NCBI GenBank assembly: GCA_937927975.1
Contig: CALEZT010000167.1
Coordinates: 1-30,205, forward strand
DNA length: 30,205 bases
From: an uncultured Phycisphaerales bacterium
GTDB lineage: Bacteria > Planctomycetota > Phycisphaerae > Sedimentisphaerales > Anaerobacaceae
Reading direction: 5' to 3'
Part shown: piece after piece, positions 8,684-16,344 of the stretch
Layout of the letters: each line of letters starts with the position of its first letter
How positions within the stretch are numbered: position 1 is the first letter of the stretch
Notes under the pieces: generated by a model
What the model was told of the DNA's origin: nothing
The model's database searches: none
What the model saw: the letters and a program-made list of their open reading frames with translations, nothing else
Made by a program: the position numbers and the translations under genes

Positions 8684-9628
8684 TTATCCGCCGTACTTGA
8701 CCGTGCAGCCGTAAGGCGGCGTCGCGGTCGTGCTGGCCTTCCTTCCCTGCAACAGTTCGGAGATGGCCTTGTCCACGTAGTTGACCGTTCCGACCCCCGG
8801 CTCGGATTTGCCCAAGGGCGCGTTGTCGATCGCGCCTTCGTAGGCGATGGCGCCGGTCTGGTCGATTACAAACATGTGCGGCGTCGTTCTCGCGCCGTAC
8901 AGCTTGCCGACCAGGCCGGATCGGTCGTCCAGGATCGGAAACGGCAGCTTGTGCTTCTCGGCCCACTGGCGATTGGCTTCCGGCGTCGTGTTGTGGGTGC
9001 TGTTGATCGCCAGCCAGACGACCTCCTTGTTCTTGTACTTTTCAGCCAGGTTCGCCATTGTCGGAGTGGTTTCGTAGTGATACCGAGAGAAGGGGCAATC
9101 GGGGTTGATCCATTCGAGGACCACGACGCGTCCCTTGTAGCGGGACAGCCGGACGTTTCTGCCATCGAAGCTGTCCAGGGCAAAATCGGGGGCCTGCTTG
9201 TTCTCGGTTTGCTGGCCCAGGGCTTCCGTCCGCGCCGGCCTCGTGCGGGCAGGCCTCTGCAGCTGCTGTTGCTGCTGTTCGAGCTGGCGCAATGTGCTCT
9301 GGAACGCCTCCTGACGCTTGCCGATCAGGGTCTGGATCTGGCCGGCGGTTTCTTTGGCCTTTTCCTGGGTCGCCACGGCGTGAAGGGCCTGCAACTGGTT
9401 CACCAGGTCCTGGTGGGCAGCCTTGAGTTCGTCGATTTGCTGCTGGAGCCTGGCGTATTCCTGTCTCTGCACGGCAGGTCGCTGGACCTGCCCATCCGGG
9501 GTAGTCGACGAAGCCGCAGCCTGTCTGCGCGTGGGTGATTGGCCTTCCGCTGAGCTCTGCGCCAGAGTCGTCGAAGCCAATGCCAGGATGGTCCATGACG
9601 CAATCATCGAAATCACGATCCGATTCAT
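8684..9628 (-). CDS. Secreted coiled-coil AhpC/TSA-type redoxin
   Basis: The 314-residue protein has a signal peptide (1-23, ending TTLAQ), so it acts outside the cytoplasmic membrane. Residues about 55-125 form a Gln/Glu/Leu-rich coiled coil with a run of five Gln. The redoxin domain begins at about 145 (APDFALDSFDGRNVRLSRYK), with the active-site block LEWINPDCPFSRYHYETTPT. Cys178 is present but the usual second CxxC cysteine is replaced by Ser181. A C-terminal GCTVKYGG supplies Cys308, which could act as the resolving cysteine, as in a related planctomycete redoxin group; that is inference. The ATG at 9626-9628 has TTAGGAGG 8 nt upstream. A TlpA-like thiol-disulfide role or peroxide reduction are both possible. 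Confidence 0.85.
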   Translation of the reverse strand: MNRIVISMIASWTILALASTTLAQSSAEGQSPTRRQAAASSTTPDGQVQRPAVQRQEYARLQQQIDELKAAHQDLVNQLQALHAVATQEKAKETAGQIQTLIGKRQEAFQSTLRQLEQQQQQLQRPARTRPARTEALGQQTENKQAPDFALDSFDGRNVRLSRYKGRVVVLEWINPDCPFSRYHYETTPTMANLAEKYKNKEVVWLAINSTHNTTPEANRQWAEKHKLPFPILDDRSGLVGKLYGARTTPHMFVIDQTGAIAYEGAIDNAPLGKSEPGVGTVNYVDKAISELLQGRKASTTATPPYGCTVKYGG

Positions 9629-9648
9629 TTCGCGGTCCTCCTAAACTG

Positions 9649-9659
9649 ACGGTTACCGT
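9649..9659. repeat. 11-nt perfect palindrome upstream of the redoxin gene
   Basis: ACGGT-T-ACCGT lies about 20 nt upstream of the redoxin start codon. It could be an operator, but at this size chance cannot be excluded. Confidence 0.25.
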
Positions 9660-9795
9660 TCTCCAATTCGCCAGGCACAGGGGGATGAACCGGGCAAATC
9701 CTCAATCACCCCATGGCCTGGCGGGTTAGTGTACATATTGCTACTGGCGCAGGCCACAGGAAGTTCGAAGATTGGTGTGGACTTGCGATCCTCGC

Positions 9796-10602
9796 TCACT
9801 TCGCAGCCAGCGTGTTCCTGACCTCGGTGAGGAACTGCTTGATTTCCCGGATCGCCTGGGAGGGTTCGTCGAGGTGGTTCTCGATCATCGCCACGAGCCG
9901 AGATCCGATAATCACCCCGTCGGCCCCCGCGTCCGCGATGGTCCTGGCGTGCTCGGGCTTGCTGACGCCGAACCCGACGCAGATCGGCACGTTCGTCAGG
10001 TCTTTAAGCCGTCGCACCAGGCCGTCGGCGGCGCTGGAAAGGGCCTCGCGACTACCGGTGACGCCCAGCAGCGAGACGGTGTAGACAAAGCCCGTCGTCT
10101 GGGCGGCGATTCGCTCCATACGCTGGGGTGCAGTGTTCGGCGTGACCATGAAGACCGAGTCGAGACCCGCGGTCTTGGCAGGGACCAAAACCTCATCCGC
10201 GTCGTCGATGCTCAGGTCCGCCACCAGGACGCTGTTGACCCCGGCCTCGTGGAAGTCCTTGAAGAACCGTTCGACGCCGTACTGCTGGATCAGATTGTAG
10301 TACATCAGCAGGCCGATCGGGATGTCTTTGTGACGTTTGACCTGGCGGATGAACTCGCAGGCTTTGTGCGTGTTCATGCCGCTTCGCATCGCGCGGACGT
10401 CGGCCTTCTGGATCGTGGGACCGTCGGCGATCGGATCAGAGAAGGGGATGCCCAGTTCCAGGACATCCGCGCCGGCGTCGATCGCGGCCTTCACCACCGC
10501 CAGGCTCGTGTCGAAGTCGGGGTCGCCGATGACGAAGAAGGGGATCAGGGCCGCTCGACCCTGGGTCTTGAGATTCGAGAAGACTTCTTTGTAGCTTTTC
10601 AT
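9796..10602 (-). CDS. trpA: Tryptophan synthase alpha chain
   Basis: TrpA cleaves indole-3-glycerol phosphate to indole and glyceraldehyde-3-phosphate and passes indole to TrpB. The TIM-barrel protein has the signature VLELGIPFSDPIADGP. With the start chosen here the catalytic residues fall at Glu49 and Asp60, the same numbers as in the Salmonella enzyme. GVTGSRE and the phosphate-binding GFGVSKPEH and ADGVIIGSRLV segments are intact. I place the start at the ATG at 10600-10602, with TGGAG 6 nt upstream, giving 268 residues; an in-frame ATG 45 nt upstream begins inside a repeat and has no ribosome binding site. It is the last gene of the trp unit, separated from trpB by a hairpin repeat. Confidence 0.96.
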   Translation of the reverse strand: MKSYKEVFSNLKTQGRAALIPFFVIGDPDFDTSLAVVKAAIDAGADVLELGIPFSDPIADGPTIQKADVRAMRSGMNTHKACEFIRQVKRHKDIPIGLLMYYNLIQQYGVERFFKDFHEAGVNSVLVADLSIDDADEVLVPAKTAGLDSVFMVTPNTAPQRMERIAAQTTGFVYTVSLLGVTGSREALSSAADGLVRRLKDLTNVPICVGFGVSKPEHARTIADAGADGVIIGSRLVAMIENHLDEPSQAIREIKQFLTEVRNTLAAK

Positions 10603-10617
10603 TGCGGGCTCCACAAG

Positions 10618-10700
10618 AAGTTTGAAGCGTGAAGTGTCAAGTTTCAAGTGTGACGGCTCGGCCCTCTGACTTCAAACTTCAAACATCAAACTTCACACTT
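10618..10700. repeat. AT-rich imperfect inverted repeat at the trpB/trpA junction
   Basis: Arms at 10618-10653 and 10667-10700 are built from short alternating blocks (AAGTTTGAAG, AAGTGTCAAGTTT and their complements). The left-hand block family is the same as in the hairpin at 16400-16488. The trpB stop codon lies inside the element, so the last trpB codons are formed by it. It could form a stem in the mRNA that leaves the trpA ribosome binding site free. Confidence 0.75.
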
Positions 10701-11874
10701 TTCCCAAGGGGCGGTGCTTTTCTACGATACCGACGTCCTTGTCGCCCCGGCCGGAGAGGTTCACGACGACCACCGTATCCGGGGCCAACTTGCCCTTGAG
10801 GCTCACGACGTGGGCCAGGGCGTGCGTGCTCTCCAGGGCCGGAATGATGCCTTCGATTCGTGTGAGCAGGCCGAAGGTGTCCAGCACGTCCTCGTCGTCG
10901 GCCGGGACGTATTGGGCCCGACCGATGTCTTTGAGCAGCGAGTGCTCGGGTCCGACGCCGGGATAGTCGAGTCCCGCGCTGATGGATTCTGTGTCGATGA
11001 TCTGGCCGTCCTCGTCCTGGAGGAGATAGGACTTGGCTCCGTGCAGGACGCCGGGCCGGCCGGCGGTCAGGCTGGCCGCATGCTTTCCGGTGGCGACGCC
11101 TTGGCCGCCCGCTTCGACGCCGATGAGCTGGACGTCCTTGTCGTCCAGGAATCCTGCGAAGACGCCGATCGCGTTGCTGCCGCCGCCGACGCAGGCGACG
11201 ACCCTGTCGGGCAGCCGTCCGATCTGATCGAGACACTGCCGCCGGGCCTCCTTGCCGATGCAGCTCTGGAAGTGTTTGACGATCGTCGGATAAGGGTGTG
11301 GGCCGGCCGCCGTGCCGAACAGATAGAACGTGTCGGACACGTGCGAAGTCCAGTACCGCAGGGCATCGTTGATCGCGTCCTTGAGCGTGCTCGTCCCACC
11401 CTTGACCGAGATAACCTCCGCACCGCAAAGCTTCATCTTGTGAACGTTGACGCTTTGTCGCTCGACGTCGACGGCGCCCATGAAGATCTTGGTCTCCATG
11501 CCCAGCAGCGCGCCGATCATCGCGGTGGCCAGGCCGTGCTGGCCCGCGCCGGTCTCGGCGATCAGCTTGGTCTTGCCCATGTACTTGGCGAGCAGACCCT
11601 GGCCCAGCGTGTTGTTGACTTTGTGCGCGCCGCCGTGGAGCAAGTCCTCGCGTTTGAGGTAGACCTGGAAGCCTACGTGCTCGCTCAGACGCCTGGCGTG
11701 ATAGAGCGGCGTCGGTCTGCCTGCGTAGTTGCGATACAACTGATCGAGCTCGGCGACAAACTCCCGATCCACACAGAAGCGGTCGAACGCCTCCTCCAAC
11801 TCTTCGAGCACCGGAATCAAGACCTCCGGCACGTAATAGCCGCCGTAATCGCCGAATCTGCCTGTATGTTTCAT
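10693..11874 (-). CDS. trpB: Tryptophan synthase beta chain
   Basis: This PLP enzyme condenses indole with L-serine to make tryptophan, as partner of TrpA. The 393-residue length is normal for TrpB1. Visible are the N-terminal [15 protein letters not shown], the PLP lysine (Lys85) in [26 protein letters not shown], the phosphate-binding loop [10 protein letters not shown], and [14 protein letters not shown]. The C-terminal end (PLGKV) runs into the AT-rich repeat, and the TGA stop is formed by that repeat. The start ATG at 11872-11874 lies 25 nt after the trpF stop. It is the fifth structural gene in the trp unit. Confidence 0.97.
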   Translation of the reverse strand: MKHTGRFGDYGGYYVPEVLIPVLEELEEAFDRFCVDREFVAELDQLYRNYAGRPTPLYHARRLSEHVGFQVYLKREDLLHGGAHKVNNTLGQGLLAKYMGKTKLIAETGAGQHGLATAMIGALLGMETKIFMGAVDVERQSVNVHKMKLCGAEVISVKGGTSTLKDAINDALRYWTSHVSDTFYLFGTAAGPHPYPTIVKHFQSCIGKEARRQCLDQIGRLPDRVVACVGGGSNAIGVFAGFLDDKDVQLIGVEAGGQGVATGKHAASLTAGRPGVLHGAKSYLLQDEDGQIIDTESISAGLDYPGVGPEHSLLKDIGRAQYVPADDEDVLDTFGLLTRIEGIIPALESTHALAHVVSLKGKLAPDTVVVVNLSGRGDKDVGIVEKHRPLGKV

Positions 11875-11899
11875 ATTCGTCCCATCTGTCCCATTGGTC

Positions 11900-12523
11900 C
11901 TATGCTCTCAAATGCCGGATGCTGTCGAACAAAGCCTTCATCTTGCCATGGTCTTTCTTGCCGGGCGAGGCCTCGACGCCGCTGCAGACGTCGATCCCAT
12001 AGACTCCCAGGCCGACCGCGGTCGCGGCGTTCTCCGGCGTGATGCCGCCGGCCAGGAAGACCCGCTTGGCGACGTGGCCGATGATGTTCCAGTCGAAGGT
12101 CAGACCTGTGCCGCCGTAACGCTCGGTGTTGTAGGTGTCCAGCAGGACCGCGTCGGTGAAGTAGTTGTCCACCCGCTGGAGGTCCGCGACGTCCTTGACC
12201 CGCAGGGCTTTCATCGTCTTGACGCTGTCGTACGCCAGCCACTTGCAGAAGTCCGTGGTCTCGTCCCCGTGCAGTTGGATCCAGTCGAGCTGGCACAGGC
12301 CGGCGATCTCGCGGATCTCTTCGAGCGTGCTGTTGACGAAGACGCCGGAGACGTCGATGAAGGCCGGAAGACGCTTGATGATCTCGGCGGCCTTGGCCGG
12401 CTCGATGTAGCGGGGGCTCTTCGAATAGAAGTTGAACCCCAGCAGATCGGCCCCCATGTCCATGGCCGCTACGGCGTCTTCGTAATTGGTGATCCCACAA
12501 ATCTTGACCTTGGTTATCATCAT
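11900..12523 (-). CDS. trpF: Phosphoribosylanthranilate isomerase
   Basis: TrpF converts N-(5-phosphoribosyl)anthranilate to 1-(2-carboxyphenylamino)-1-deoxyribulose-5-phosphate. The 207-residue TIM barrel has the KICGIT start with the catalytic Cys, then [37 protein letters not shown] and [16 protein letters not shown] with the catalytic Asp. Two adjacent ATG codons (12521-12523 and 12518-12520) can start it; the ribosome binding site is weak (GAGATGAG). Only about 20 nt separate it from trpD, so no trpC gene lies in the position where it is often found. Confidence 0.96.
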   Translation of the reverse strand: MMITKVKICGITNYEDAVAAMDMGADLLGFNFYSKSPRYIEPAKAAEIIKRLPAFIDVSGVFVNSTLEEIREIAGLCQLDWIQLHGDETTDFCKWLAYDSVKTMKALRVKDVADLQRVDNYFTDAVLLDTYNTERYGGTGLTFDWNIIGHVAKRVFLAGGITPENAATAVGLGVYGIDVCSGVEASPGKKDHGKMKALFDSIRHLRA

Positions 12524-12544
12524 TTTCTCATCTCGATTCGGAGG

Positions 12545-13564
12545 CTAGGCCCGGTTGGAAACCTCGACCAGCCTCTCCAGACACTGTAACGCCTTTCCTT
12601 GGTTGATTGAAGCCTCCGCCAGGGGAACGGCCTGGGCGAAGCTGTCCGCCAGGCCGGAAACGACGATTCCGGCGGCGGCATTGAGCACGACGATGTCCCG
12701 GCGGGGGCCTTTATCCCTGCCCGCAAGGACGTCGCGAATAACGGTTGCATTGGCGGCGGCGTCCCCGCTGCCGAGGGCTTCCAGCGGAGCGAGGGCGATC
12801 CCGTACTCGGTCGGGTCCAGTTCGAAGGACGTGACCCAGCCGTCGCGAAGTTCGACGATCCGCGTCTTGCCCAGCAGGCTGATCTCGTCCATTCCCTGGC
12901 CATGGACGACCATCGCCCGCCTGGCGCCGAGCATCTTCAAGCTCTCGACGATGCGGTCGAGCAGCAGAGGGTCGGAGACGCCCATCACCTGGGCCTTGAC
13001 GCCGGCGGGATTGGCCAGGGGCCCGAGAATGTTGAACGCGGTCCGGAAGTCCAGGCTCTTTCGGATCGGCTGCACGAACTTCATCGCGGGGTGGTACTTC
13101 GGCGCGAACATGAAACCCACGTGCGCCTCGCGGATGCACTGGGCGATGACATCCGGGCCGGGATCGATATTGACGCCGAGCTGTTCGAGCACGTCGGCCG
13201 AGCCGCACCGGCTGGTGATGCCGCGGTTGCCATGTTTGGCGACGTAGGCGCCGGCGCCTGCGACGACGAAGGCCGAGGCGGTGGAGATATTGAACGTCTT
13301 GACGCCTGCGCCGCCGGTGCCGCAGGTGTCGATCATGTGGTCGAAGTCGGCCTTGACGCGAACCGCGTGGTTTCGAAGCGACTGCGCCAGGCCTGCGATC
13401 TCGGACGAGGTCGCCTTCTTCATTCTCATCATGGCCAGGAACGCCGCGATCTGGACCTCCGTCACCTGGCCCTCGAAGATCGTGTCCTGCAGGTCCTTGG
13501 CCTGGTCGAACGCGAGATCCCCGCCGTTGAGAATGATTTCGAGATACTGCGTGATGTTCGCCAT
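12545..13564 (-). CDS. trpD: Anthranilate phosphoribosyltransferase
   Basis: TrpD transfers phosphoribose from PRPP to anthranilate. The 339-residue product matches the family length. It has the PRPP-binding DTCGTGGAGVKTFNIST, then VAKHGNRGITSRCGSADVLE, MKFVQPIRKSLDFRTAFNIL and GPLANPAG. The start is the ATG at 13562-13564, with GGGAG 6 nt upstream; the frame stays open far upstream, but that extension only mirrors trpG. It begins 2 nt after the trpG stop, so the two are translationally coupled. There is no fusion with trpG, unlike in enterobacteria. Confidence 0.96.
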   Translation of the reverse strand: MANITQYLEIILNGGDLAFDQAKDLQDTIFEGQVTEVQIAAFLAMMRMKKATSSEIAGLAQSLRNHAVRVKADFDHMIDTCGTGGAGVKTFNISTASAFVVAGAGAYVAKHGNRGITSRCGSADVLEQLGVNIDPGPDVIAQCIREAHVGFMFAPKYHPAMKFVQPIRKSLDFRTAFNILGPLANPAGVKAQVMGVSDPLLLDRIVESLKMLGARRAMVVHGQGMDEISLLGKTRIVELRDGWVTSFELDPTEYGIALAPLEALGSGDAAANATVIRDVLAGRDKGPRRDIVVLNAAAGIVVSGLADSFAQAVPLAEASINQGKALQCLERLVEVSNRA

Positions 13565-13566
13565 GT

Positions 13567-14178
13567 TCAGCTCCCTACCGTCTGTTTGTGGTTGGCCGCG
13601 ATCTGCAGAACGTTTGTGATGATCTTGCCGCCCGCGGGCGTCAAAATGCTCTCGGGATGGAACTGCACGCCAAAGATCGGCAACTCCTTGTGCTGAATCG
13701 CCATCACGACGCCCTCGAACTGGCCGGTGACTTCCAGGCAGTCGGGCATGGTGCGGGCCGCGAGGCTGTGATAGCGTCCCGCCTGCAACGGGTTCTCGAT
13801 GCCCGCGAAGAGGCCCTTGCCGTTGTGGGTGATCCGCGAGGGCTTGCCGTGCATGGGCTCGGGGGCATGACTGACGACCCCGCCGAAGTACTGCACGATG
13901 ACCTGATGGCCCAGGCACACGCCAAAGATGGGCAACCGGCCCTTGAAGGCGTCCACCGCCGCCAGCGATACGCCCGCGGTGTCCGGATTCCCCGGTCCCG
14001 GCGAGATCACCAAGAGGTCGGGGTCGAACTCATCCACCACGGCCCTGAGGTCCGCGAGACTGGTGTCGGCCCGGTAGACCCGGGTCGTGCACCGCCGCTT
14101 GGCGAAATCGTCCACGAGGTTGTAGGTGAAGGAGTCGAAGTTATCGATGAACAAGACTCTGTTGCCGCGTGGTCCCAT
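13567..14178 (-). CDS. trpG: Anthranilate synthase component II (glutamine amidotransferase)
   Basis: TrpG hydrolyses glutamine and channels ammonia to TrpE. The class-I amidotransferase triad is visible: Cys88 in FGVCLGHQ, and His174 and Glu176 in QFHPES. The family start FIDNFDSFTYNLVD and the oxyanion-loop SPGPGNPDTAG are also present. It could in addition serve a p-aminobenzoate synthase, as TrpG/PabA proteins often do; the sequence does not decide this, but the trp location favours anthranilate. The ATG at 14176-14178 has AAAGGAA 6 nt upstream. A 208-nt gap with a large inverted repeat separates it from trpE. Confidence 0.95.
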   Translation of the reverse strand: MGPRGNRVLFIDNFDSFTYNLVDDFAKRRCTTRVYRADTSLADLRAVVDEFDPDLLVISPGPGNPDTAGVSLAAVDAFKGRLPIFGVCLGHQVIVQYFGGVVSHAPEPMHGKPSRITHNGKGLFAGIENPLQAGRYHSLAARTMPDCLEVTGQFEGVVMAIQHKELPIFGVQFHPESILTPAGGKIITNVLQIAANHKQTVGS

Positions 14179-14213
14179 CAGAGTTCCTTTCGTAATGCAG
14201 AGTCGGAACGTTC

Positions 14214-14371
14214 ACATTCGAAATTCGAAACTCGAAATCCAAAACAAATCCAAAGGACCGAAACCCAAATGACCGAAACGCTGTCGCCGCATCGGAGTGC
14301 CCGTTTTGAGATTTCTTGGCTTCTGCTCATTTGTGCTTGTTTCGGATTTCGAGTTTCGGATTTCGGATTTT
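14214..14371. repeat. Long AT-rich imperfect inverted repeat between trpE and trpG
   Basis: The core arms at 14224-14247 and 14337-14360 match at 22 of 24 positions when one is reverse-complemented (TCGAAACTCGAAATCC and its complement). Further similarity extends inward with blocks such as CAAATGA / TCATTTG. The element fills most of the trpE-trpG gap and is much more AT-rich than its neighbours. It has no obvious T tract for termination in the trp direction. Confidence 0.75.
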
Positions 14372-14386
14372 AAATCTGATTCTCAT

Positions 14387-15982
14387 CTATTTCCCGCGAA
14401 TTGCCCGCAGACACGACCGCGCCTTATGCTCCGTTTCTTCAAACTCCGTCTTCGGCACGCTGTCGTGCACGATGCCGGCGCCGACGCGGATGTAGGCGGT
14501 GCGGTCGCGCACCTGGAGGCTGCGGATCGTGATGCAACTGTCGAACTGGCCGTCCACGGTCAGGTACATCACGGCCCCGCCGTAGTAGCCGCGTTTGTTC
14601 TTCTCCAGCTTGCGGATGATCTTCATCGCCTCGATCTTCGGGGCCCCGGTCAGCGTGCCCATGTTCATCGTCGCCAGATACGCGCTCAAGGCGTCCAGGT
14701 CGGGCCGTAGCGTCCCCTTCACGTTGCTGACCAGGTGTTGTACGGATTCGTATTTCTCCACCGTCAGCAGCTCGTTGACGACCCGACTGCCGGGATTGGC
14801 CACGCGGGCGATGTCATTGCGGGCCAGGTCCACGAGCATCATGTGCTCGGCCAGTTCCTTGCGGTCGAGCTTGAGCTCCGCCTCGTAGCGGAAGTCGGTG
14901 TCGGTGTCGATCTGGCCGTCGATCCGGCCGCGGGGCTTGGTGCCTGCGATCGGGCGGATCTCCACGTGTCGCGGTCCGGTCCCGCTGACCCGCAGGTTCA
15001 GCTCGGGACTGGAGCCGATCAGGGTCGTATTCCGCGTGTTCAGGTAGAACATGTACGGCGAGGGGTTCAACTCACGCAGTCGCTTGTAGACGTCCAGCGG
15101 CTCGTCGGGGCAAGGCTCGGTGAGCGTGCGGCTCAGGACGACCTGGAAAATGTCGCCGTCGAGGATGTGCCGCTTTGCCTGCTCGACCATGGTCTCGTAC
15201 TCGGATTGGACCGTGTCCGTCCCGGCCTGCGGCAGGGGGGGGGCGTGCCTGCGTCCCTTGGGCGGATCGAAGCGGGCCATGTTGAAGTAGTAGTCGAAGC
15301 AGTTCTGCGCCTCGGCGATCACGGCCTGTCGGTCGCCGTTGGTGATCATGCAATTGACGATGACATAGCCCTGATTGCTCTCGTGGTCCATCAGGAAGAT
15401 ATTGTCCGCAAAGTAGAGTTCGTAGTCGGGGTTGCCGAGCAGGTCCTGGCCGCTGGCGGGCAGTTTCTCGAACTGATCCACGAAGTCGTAGCTCAGGGCG
15501 CCGAGCAGGCCACAGGTGACGCGGAAGGGCTTGCTCGCCAGGCGAAAGGCGAAAGCAACCGCCCGCAGGACGTCCATCTGGTTCGTGGTACGAAGCCGCG
15601 ACTGCTCGTCCACGGTCCCTTCCTGTCGCCTGATCCGGCCGGTAATGACCTCGGGTCCGAAGTCGATGGATTCGCAGAAGGCGAATCGCTCGGGGTGGGC
15701 CGCGAAATAGCTCAGCATCCGTTTGCCGGGCTTGCTCAGGGCCTGGATCGTGAAGTCCACGCCGGTCCCGGTCACGTACAGGGCCGGTCGCGCGGTCCCG
15801 AAGCTCAGGGCCGTGGTGCCCGCCAGGTACTCGCGGGATTCCAGCAGGCAGCAGTCTTTGGCCCGGCCGTAGTCGGTGAGCTTGGCGAAGAACTCCAAGG
15901 GGTCGTCCACGTCGATCCGCTTGACGATCGGGACGATCTGGCCGGGTTCGGCGTTCTCGATGATCTGGCGATAATCTTCCAT
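14387..15982 (-). CDS. trpE: Anthranilate synthase component I
   Basis: TrpE makes anthranilate from chorismate and ammonia, the first committed step of tryptophan synthesis. The 531-residue protein has an N-terminal domain with the LLES motif (46-49), the tryptophan-feedback element of TrpE, which argues against p-aminobenzoate or isochorismate synthase. The chorismate-binding domain shows GDIFQVVLSR, GSSPELNLRV, RPIAGTKPRG, LVDLARNDIARV, MNMGTLTGAPKIEAM and IRVGAGIVHDS. The ATG at 15980-15982 has only a weak GAGCGG site. It is preceded by a 200-nt leader segment after the attenuator. Regulation by attenuation is seen in the sequence; feedback inhibition is inferred from LLES. Confidence 0.96.
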   Translation of the reverse strand: MEDYRQIIENAEPGQIVPIVKRIDVDDPLEFFAKLTDYGRAKDCCLLESREYLAGTTALSFGTARPALYVTGTGVDFTIQALSKPGKRMLSYFAAHPERFAFCESIDFGPEVITGRIRRQEGTVDEQSRLRTTNQMDVLRAVAFAFRLASKPFRVTCGLLGALSYDFVDQFEKLPASGQDLLGNPDYELYFADNIFLMDHESNQGYVIVNCMITNGDRQAVIAEAQNCFDYYFNMARFDPPKGRRHAPPLPQAGTDTVQSEYETMVEQAKRHILDGDIFQVVLSRTLTEPCPDEPLDVYKRLRELNPSPYMFYLNTRNTTLIGSSPELNLRVSGTGPRHVEIRPIAGTKPRGRIDGQIDTDTDFRYEAELKLDRKELAEHMMLVDLARNDIARVANPGSRVVNELLTVEKYESVQHLVSNVKGTLRPDLDALSAYLATMNMGTLTGAPKIEAMKIIRKLEKNKRGYYGGAVMYLTVDGQFDSCITIRSLQVRDRTAYIRVGAGIVHDSVPKTEFEETEHKARSCLRAIRGK

Positions 15983-16022
15983 AGTCCGCTCTTCACCTCA
16001 AAGCTCTAGTCTTGCCGTGACC

Positions 16023-16136
16023 CTTGTCATGCTGAACGAAGTGAAGCATCCGGCCCACGAACGATGATGCCGTATTGTACGCGCAGGTCTCGTTCCGTTC
16101 ACAGCCCTGATCCTTCGCTTTGATCAGGATGACAAG
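16023..16136. repeat. Inverted-repeat element between attenuator and trpE
   Basis: Two 28-nt arms (16023-16050 and 16109-16136) match at 23 of 28 positions in inverted orientation. They carry the block CTTGTCATGCTGAAC and its partner GATCAGGATGACAAG, separated by 58 nt. It resembles a short dispersed intergenic repeat seen in many unrelated bacteria (core like TCATGCTGA-n-GAAG-n-GAAGCATC); that comparison is from memory. It sits downstream of the trp terminator, inside the 5' UTR of trpE. Confidence 0.75.
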
Positions 16137-16181
16137 ATCGTCTTGATTCATTCCCACTCGTATCCAGCCTCATGAGTCCAC

Positions 16182-16217
16182 AAAAAAAAGCAGCCCGTCG
16201 TTTCCGACAGGCTGCTT
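16182..16217 (-). terminator. trp attenuator terminator (3:4 hairpin)
   Basis: On the minus strand the arms AAGCAGCCTGTCG (16205-16217) and CGACGGGCTGCTT (16188-16200) pair over 13 positions with one T-G wobble. The loop is GAAA and a run of T follows (eight T, six of them unpaired, 16182-16187). This is a textbook intrinsic terminator, about 200 nt before the trpE start codon. Confidence 0.93.
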
Positions 16218-16288
16218 CAAAGATCCAGGTACTTCAGTTGTTACTTAGGGCAATATCTTCGCTCGCCTGCCGGATTTATCCTGCAGGC
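16182..16288 (-). promoter_or_regulatory. Ribosome-mediated tryptophan attenuator
   Basis: The parts are all visible in the RNA sense. Region 1 (16278-16288, GCCUGCAGGAU) overlaps the end of the leader peptide and pairs with region 2 (16265-16275, AUCCGGCAGGC) with one mismatch. Region 2 (CCGGCAGGC, 16265-16273) can instead pair with region 3 (GCCUGUCGG, 16204-16212) over nine positions with one G-U pair, forming an antiterminator. Region 3 otherwise forms the terminator with region 4. A ribosome stalled on the two Trp codons (16288-16293) would cover region 1 and free region 2. The logic is that of the E. coli trp operon; function here is inference. Confidence 0.9.
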
Positions 16289-16335
16289 CACCAATAACCA
16301 AAAAAGCCGAAGGTGTTGCTCAGGTTCTTCACCAT
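16276..16335 (-). CDS. trpL: trp operon leader peptide with tandem Trp codons
   Basis: This 19-codon frame reads MVKNLSNTFGFFGYWWPAG and ends with TAA. Two adjacent TGG codons lie just before region 1 of the attenuator, and the stop lies in the loop of the 1:2 hairpin, the arrangement expected of a Trp-sensing leader. It is also unusually aromatic, with three Phe, one Tyr and two Trp in eight residues (FGFFGYWW). The ATG is at 16333-16335. AGAGAG stands just upstream, but the predicted promoter would start transcription within a few nt of the ATG, so the leader may be translated leaderless. The peptide itself probably has no other function. Confidence 0.9.
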   Translation of the reverse strand: MVKNLSNTFGFFGYWWPAG

Positions 16336-16344
16336 AATCTCTCT

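Noticed and set aside
9629..9795. Possible small gene or RNA between the redoxin gene and trpA
   Set aside because: No frame with a ribosome binding site, no hairpin with a T tract and no tRNA-like fold was seen, apart from the 11-nt palindrome noted.
10603..10647. Upstream ATG for trpA giving 283 residues
   Set aside because: The extra 15 residues come from the AT-rich repeat and have no ribosome binding site. The ATG at 10602 has one and puts the catalytic residues at the standard positions.
13565..13918. A trpG-trpD fusion suggested by the long open frame upstream of trpD
   Set aside because: The upstream part is the wrong frame of trpG. The real trpG frame ends with TGA 2 nt before the trpD ATG.
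16182..16335. A T-box riboswitch or TRAP-binding leader upstream of trpE
   Set aside because: I see no T-box consensus bulge and no series of spaced GAG/UAG triplets. The leader peptide with paired Trp codons explains the structure.
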